From Spodoptera frugiperda (lineage: Eukaryota; Arthropoda; Insecta; Lepidoptera; Noctuidae), in NCBI RefSeq assembly GCF_023101765.2, contig NC_064225.1, forward strand, positions 3,038,001 through 3,102,000: a stretch of 64,000 nucleotides of DNA, given 5' to 3'. Within the stretch, counting starts at the first letter, position 1, and each line of letters starts with the position of its first letter. Positions 62,804 to 64,000 of the stretch are shown here, piece by piece. The translations under genes were made by a program, and so were the position numbers. The notes below the pieces were generated by a model that had not been told where the DNA came from, made no database searches, and saw only the letters and a program-made list of their open reading frames with translations.

Positions 62804-63431
62804 CACATAGCCAGCGCGCTTTGGACGCGCAACAATGCGTAATAATCGTAATATTAGTCGCAATTACTATGTTCGTAAACGCTAGAGTAATCTTTCTCAG
62901 TCGGTATTTGGTTGTATCGTACTTTAATGACTTCTCAGAAAAATGAACTTTGATATCTATGTAATTGGTTTTGATTTAGCTTGTAGCTGTTCTTGGAATT
63001 TTAATAGGGGGTTCATTATTCTGAAATGTATTTTATTTTTAAATCAATAACGTTGCAATTTGTTTGATAGTAAATTAGGACATTATTATTTATATTTATT
63101 TTATTTAAACGCTGTTTGAAATTTGTAAATTCATGGAAATTTACAAAAATAAGCTTTAATCCCTCTGAACTAAACCTTCTTTTACAATGATCACAACCTA
63201 AAAATTCACACTAAACGGCACACTGCAATACCATCTCCACATTGTAACACATAAGGTCTACTTTAGCACTACACACTAATGCACTTACTTATCTCTTCGA
63301 AGGAAAAATGTAAGACCAACGGAATTAAGGTCAAACGTTCTACACACTTTTCTAGAAATTTCCATTACCGCCAACGGATTTTATGAAGCTTAGATTTAAT
63401 TTAAAAGATACCTTATTTTATTCGAAATAAA
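62804..63431 (+). other. Probable 3' UTR of dpr with candidate poly(A) signal
   Basis: The first AATAAA after the stop codon is at 63426-63431. No earlier consensus signal was seen. A 63-codon frame at 62755-62946 overlaps the last exon in another frame and is a shadow. Transcript end is inferred only. Confidence 0.4.
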
Positions 63432-63520
63432 TCTGTCTTTTGAATAACGTATTGGAATATTTAAGAAAATACCTTAAATGGATTAAGGAATAAGGTTTAT
63501 TATCGTTTGTTAGTTATTTT

Positions 63521-63601
63521 TGGCAACGCACTTGTACTTCTAGGATTGCGAGTGTCTATGGCCGTGCCGATTACTTATGATCAAGTGATCCGTCTCAGTA
63601 A
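63521..63601 (+). repeat. SINE-D 3' fragment, diverged
   Basis: TTTTGGCAACGCACTTGTAC, GATCAAGTGATCCGTCTCAG. Confidence 0.55.
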
Positions 63602-63805
63602 TATTATTTTATATCATAATTGGGGTCATCGCACTCATACATGGCATAGACATGGCACGGCGTTTCTACTTTGAAAACTATACGCTGTAAGCGCGCCGTC
63701 CGCACGCTGGCAGCGCGCTTACAACCTTTTTGTATTGACGTTACAAAATATATCATACGACATAAGATTTAATGTTCAAAATTAAATGACCGTAAGAAAA
63801 AAAAA

Positions 63806-63925
63806 TACGTGTCTAATATTCCAAAATAATCTACAAGACTGTCATTAAAATAAAAATTCGTCCCTTCTCCCTACCCTAAAAATCTAGGGAGGCCTTTGCC
63901 CTGCAGTGGGACGACCATGGCTGAA
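63806..63925 (+). repeat. TACGTGTCTAAT motif, hairpin and retroelement tail
   Basis: 12-mer at 63806-63817. Hairpin arms CTCCCTA (63867-63873) and TAGGGAG (63885-63891). Then GGCCTTTGCCCTGCAGTGG and ATGGCTGAAAATC, a non-LTR type tail also seen reversed at 17744-17802. Confidence 0.6.
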
Positions 63926-63937
63926 AATCAAATAAAC

Positions 63938-64000
63938 AAAATAACCTATTAAACAATTTTCCGCCTTAAAATAACCTATTAAACAATTTTCGGCCTTAAA
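63938..64000. repeat. 30-bp tandem duplication at window edge
   Basis: AAATAACCTATTAAACAATT followed by TTCCGCCTTA occurs twice, period 30, then runs off the window. Confidence 0.85.

Overview
This is a window of a large, repeat-filled, AT-rich eukaryotic genome. The repeats are of kinds typical of Lepidoptera: several SINE families with tRNA-like promoter boxes, Helitron ends finishing in an AGCTAGT-type motif, and many short inverted-repeat elements. I infer a moth, most likely a noctuid; this is recognition from memory and no database search was run.

Only one host gene is recognisable. It lies on the + strand with six coding exons (19255-19330, 24813-25024, 27561-27774, 49932-50109, 58900-59036, 62718-62803). 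All five introns are GT-AG with phases 1,0,1,2,1. The spliced CDS is 903 nt and encodes 300 residues: signal peptide, acidic linker, two immunoglobulin domains (C87-C150 and C196-C256) and a hydrophobic tail that looks like a GPI signal. It is a Dpr-family neuronal cell-surface protein, closest by eye to the Dpr18/Dpr20 subgroup ('zig-8-like' in many insect annotations). The remaining roughly 98.5 percent of the window is upstream sequence, introns and 3' flank, dominated by mobile-element debris.

Layout: 1-19.2 kb is upstream sequence with SINEs and three inverted-repeat elements, and no credible gene. 19.2-27.8 kb holds exons 1-3 (signal peptide and Ig1). 27.8-49.9 kb is a 22-kb intron with two retroelement tails facing each other, a decayed antisense LINE, a 504-bp tandem duplication, a Helitron cluster and SINEs. 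49.9-59.0 kb holds exons 4-5 (Ig2). 59.0-59.7 kb is an array in which the exon-5/intron-5 junction is repeated six times. 62.7 kb holds the last exon.

Repeat names used below are local. SINE-A: tRNA-like head beginning TGCCTCGTTGG, TATG-rich tail. SINE-B: tRNA-like, core CGGGTTCGATTCCCGCACG. SINE-C: core GGAGCTGCGGACTACCTAGC, A-rich tail. SINE-D: begins AGTGTGGGAGAGCCATGC, ends TATACCATAAAAA. SINE-E: ends AATAAATGCCTTTGACTTTG. SINE-G: tRNA-like, minus-strand core GGTAGGTTTCGAACCTC. MITE-1: ends TTTTCCACCAGAGATGTG. Other inverted-repeat elements are described individually.

The strongest oddities are the exon-junction array, a SINE just upstream of exon 1 flanked by about 80-bp direct repeats, a small upstream ORF, a palindromic element with four symmetrically placed 11-mers, and a three-copy motif followed each time by a hairpin. 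I found no CRISPR, operon, phage or prokaryotic system.
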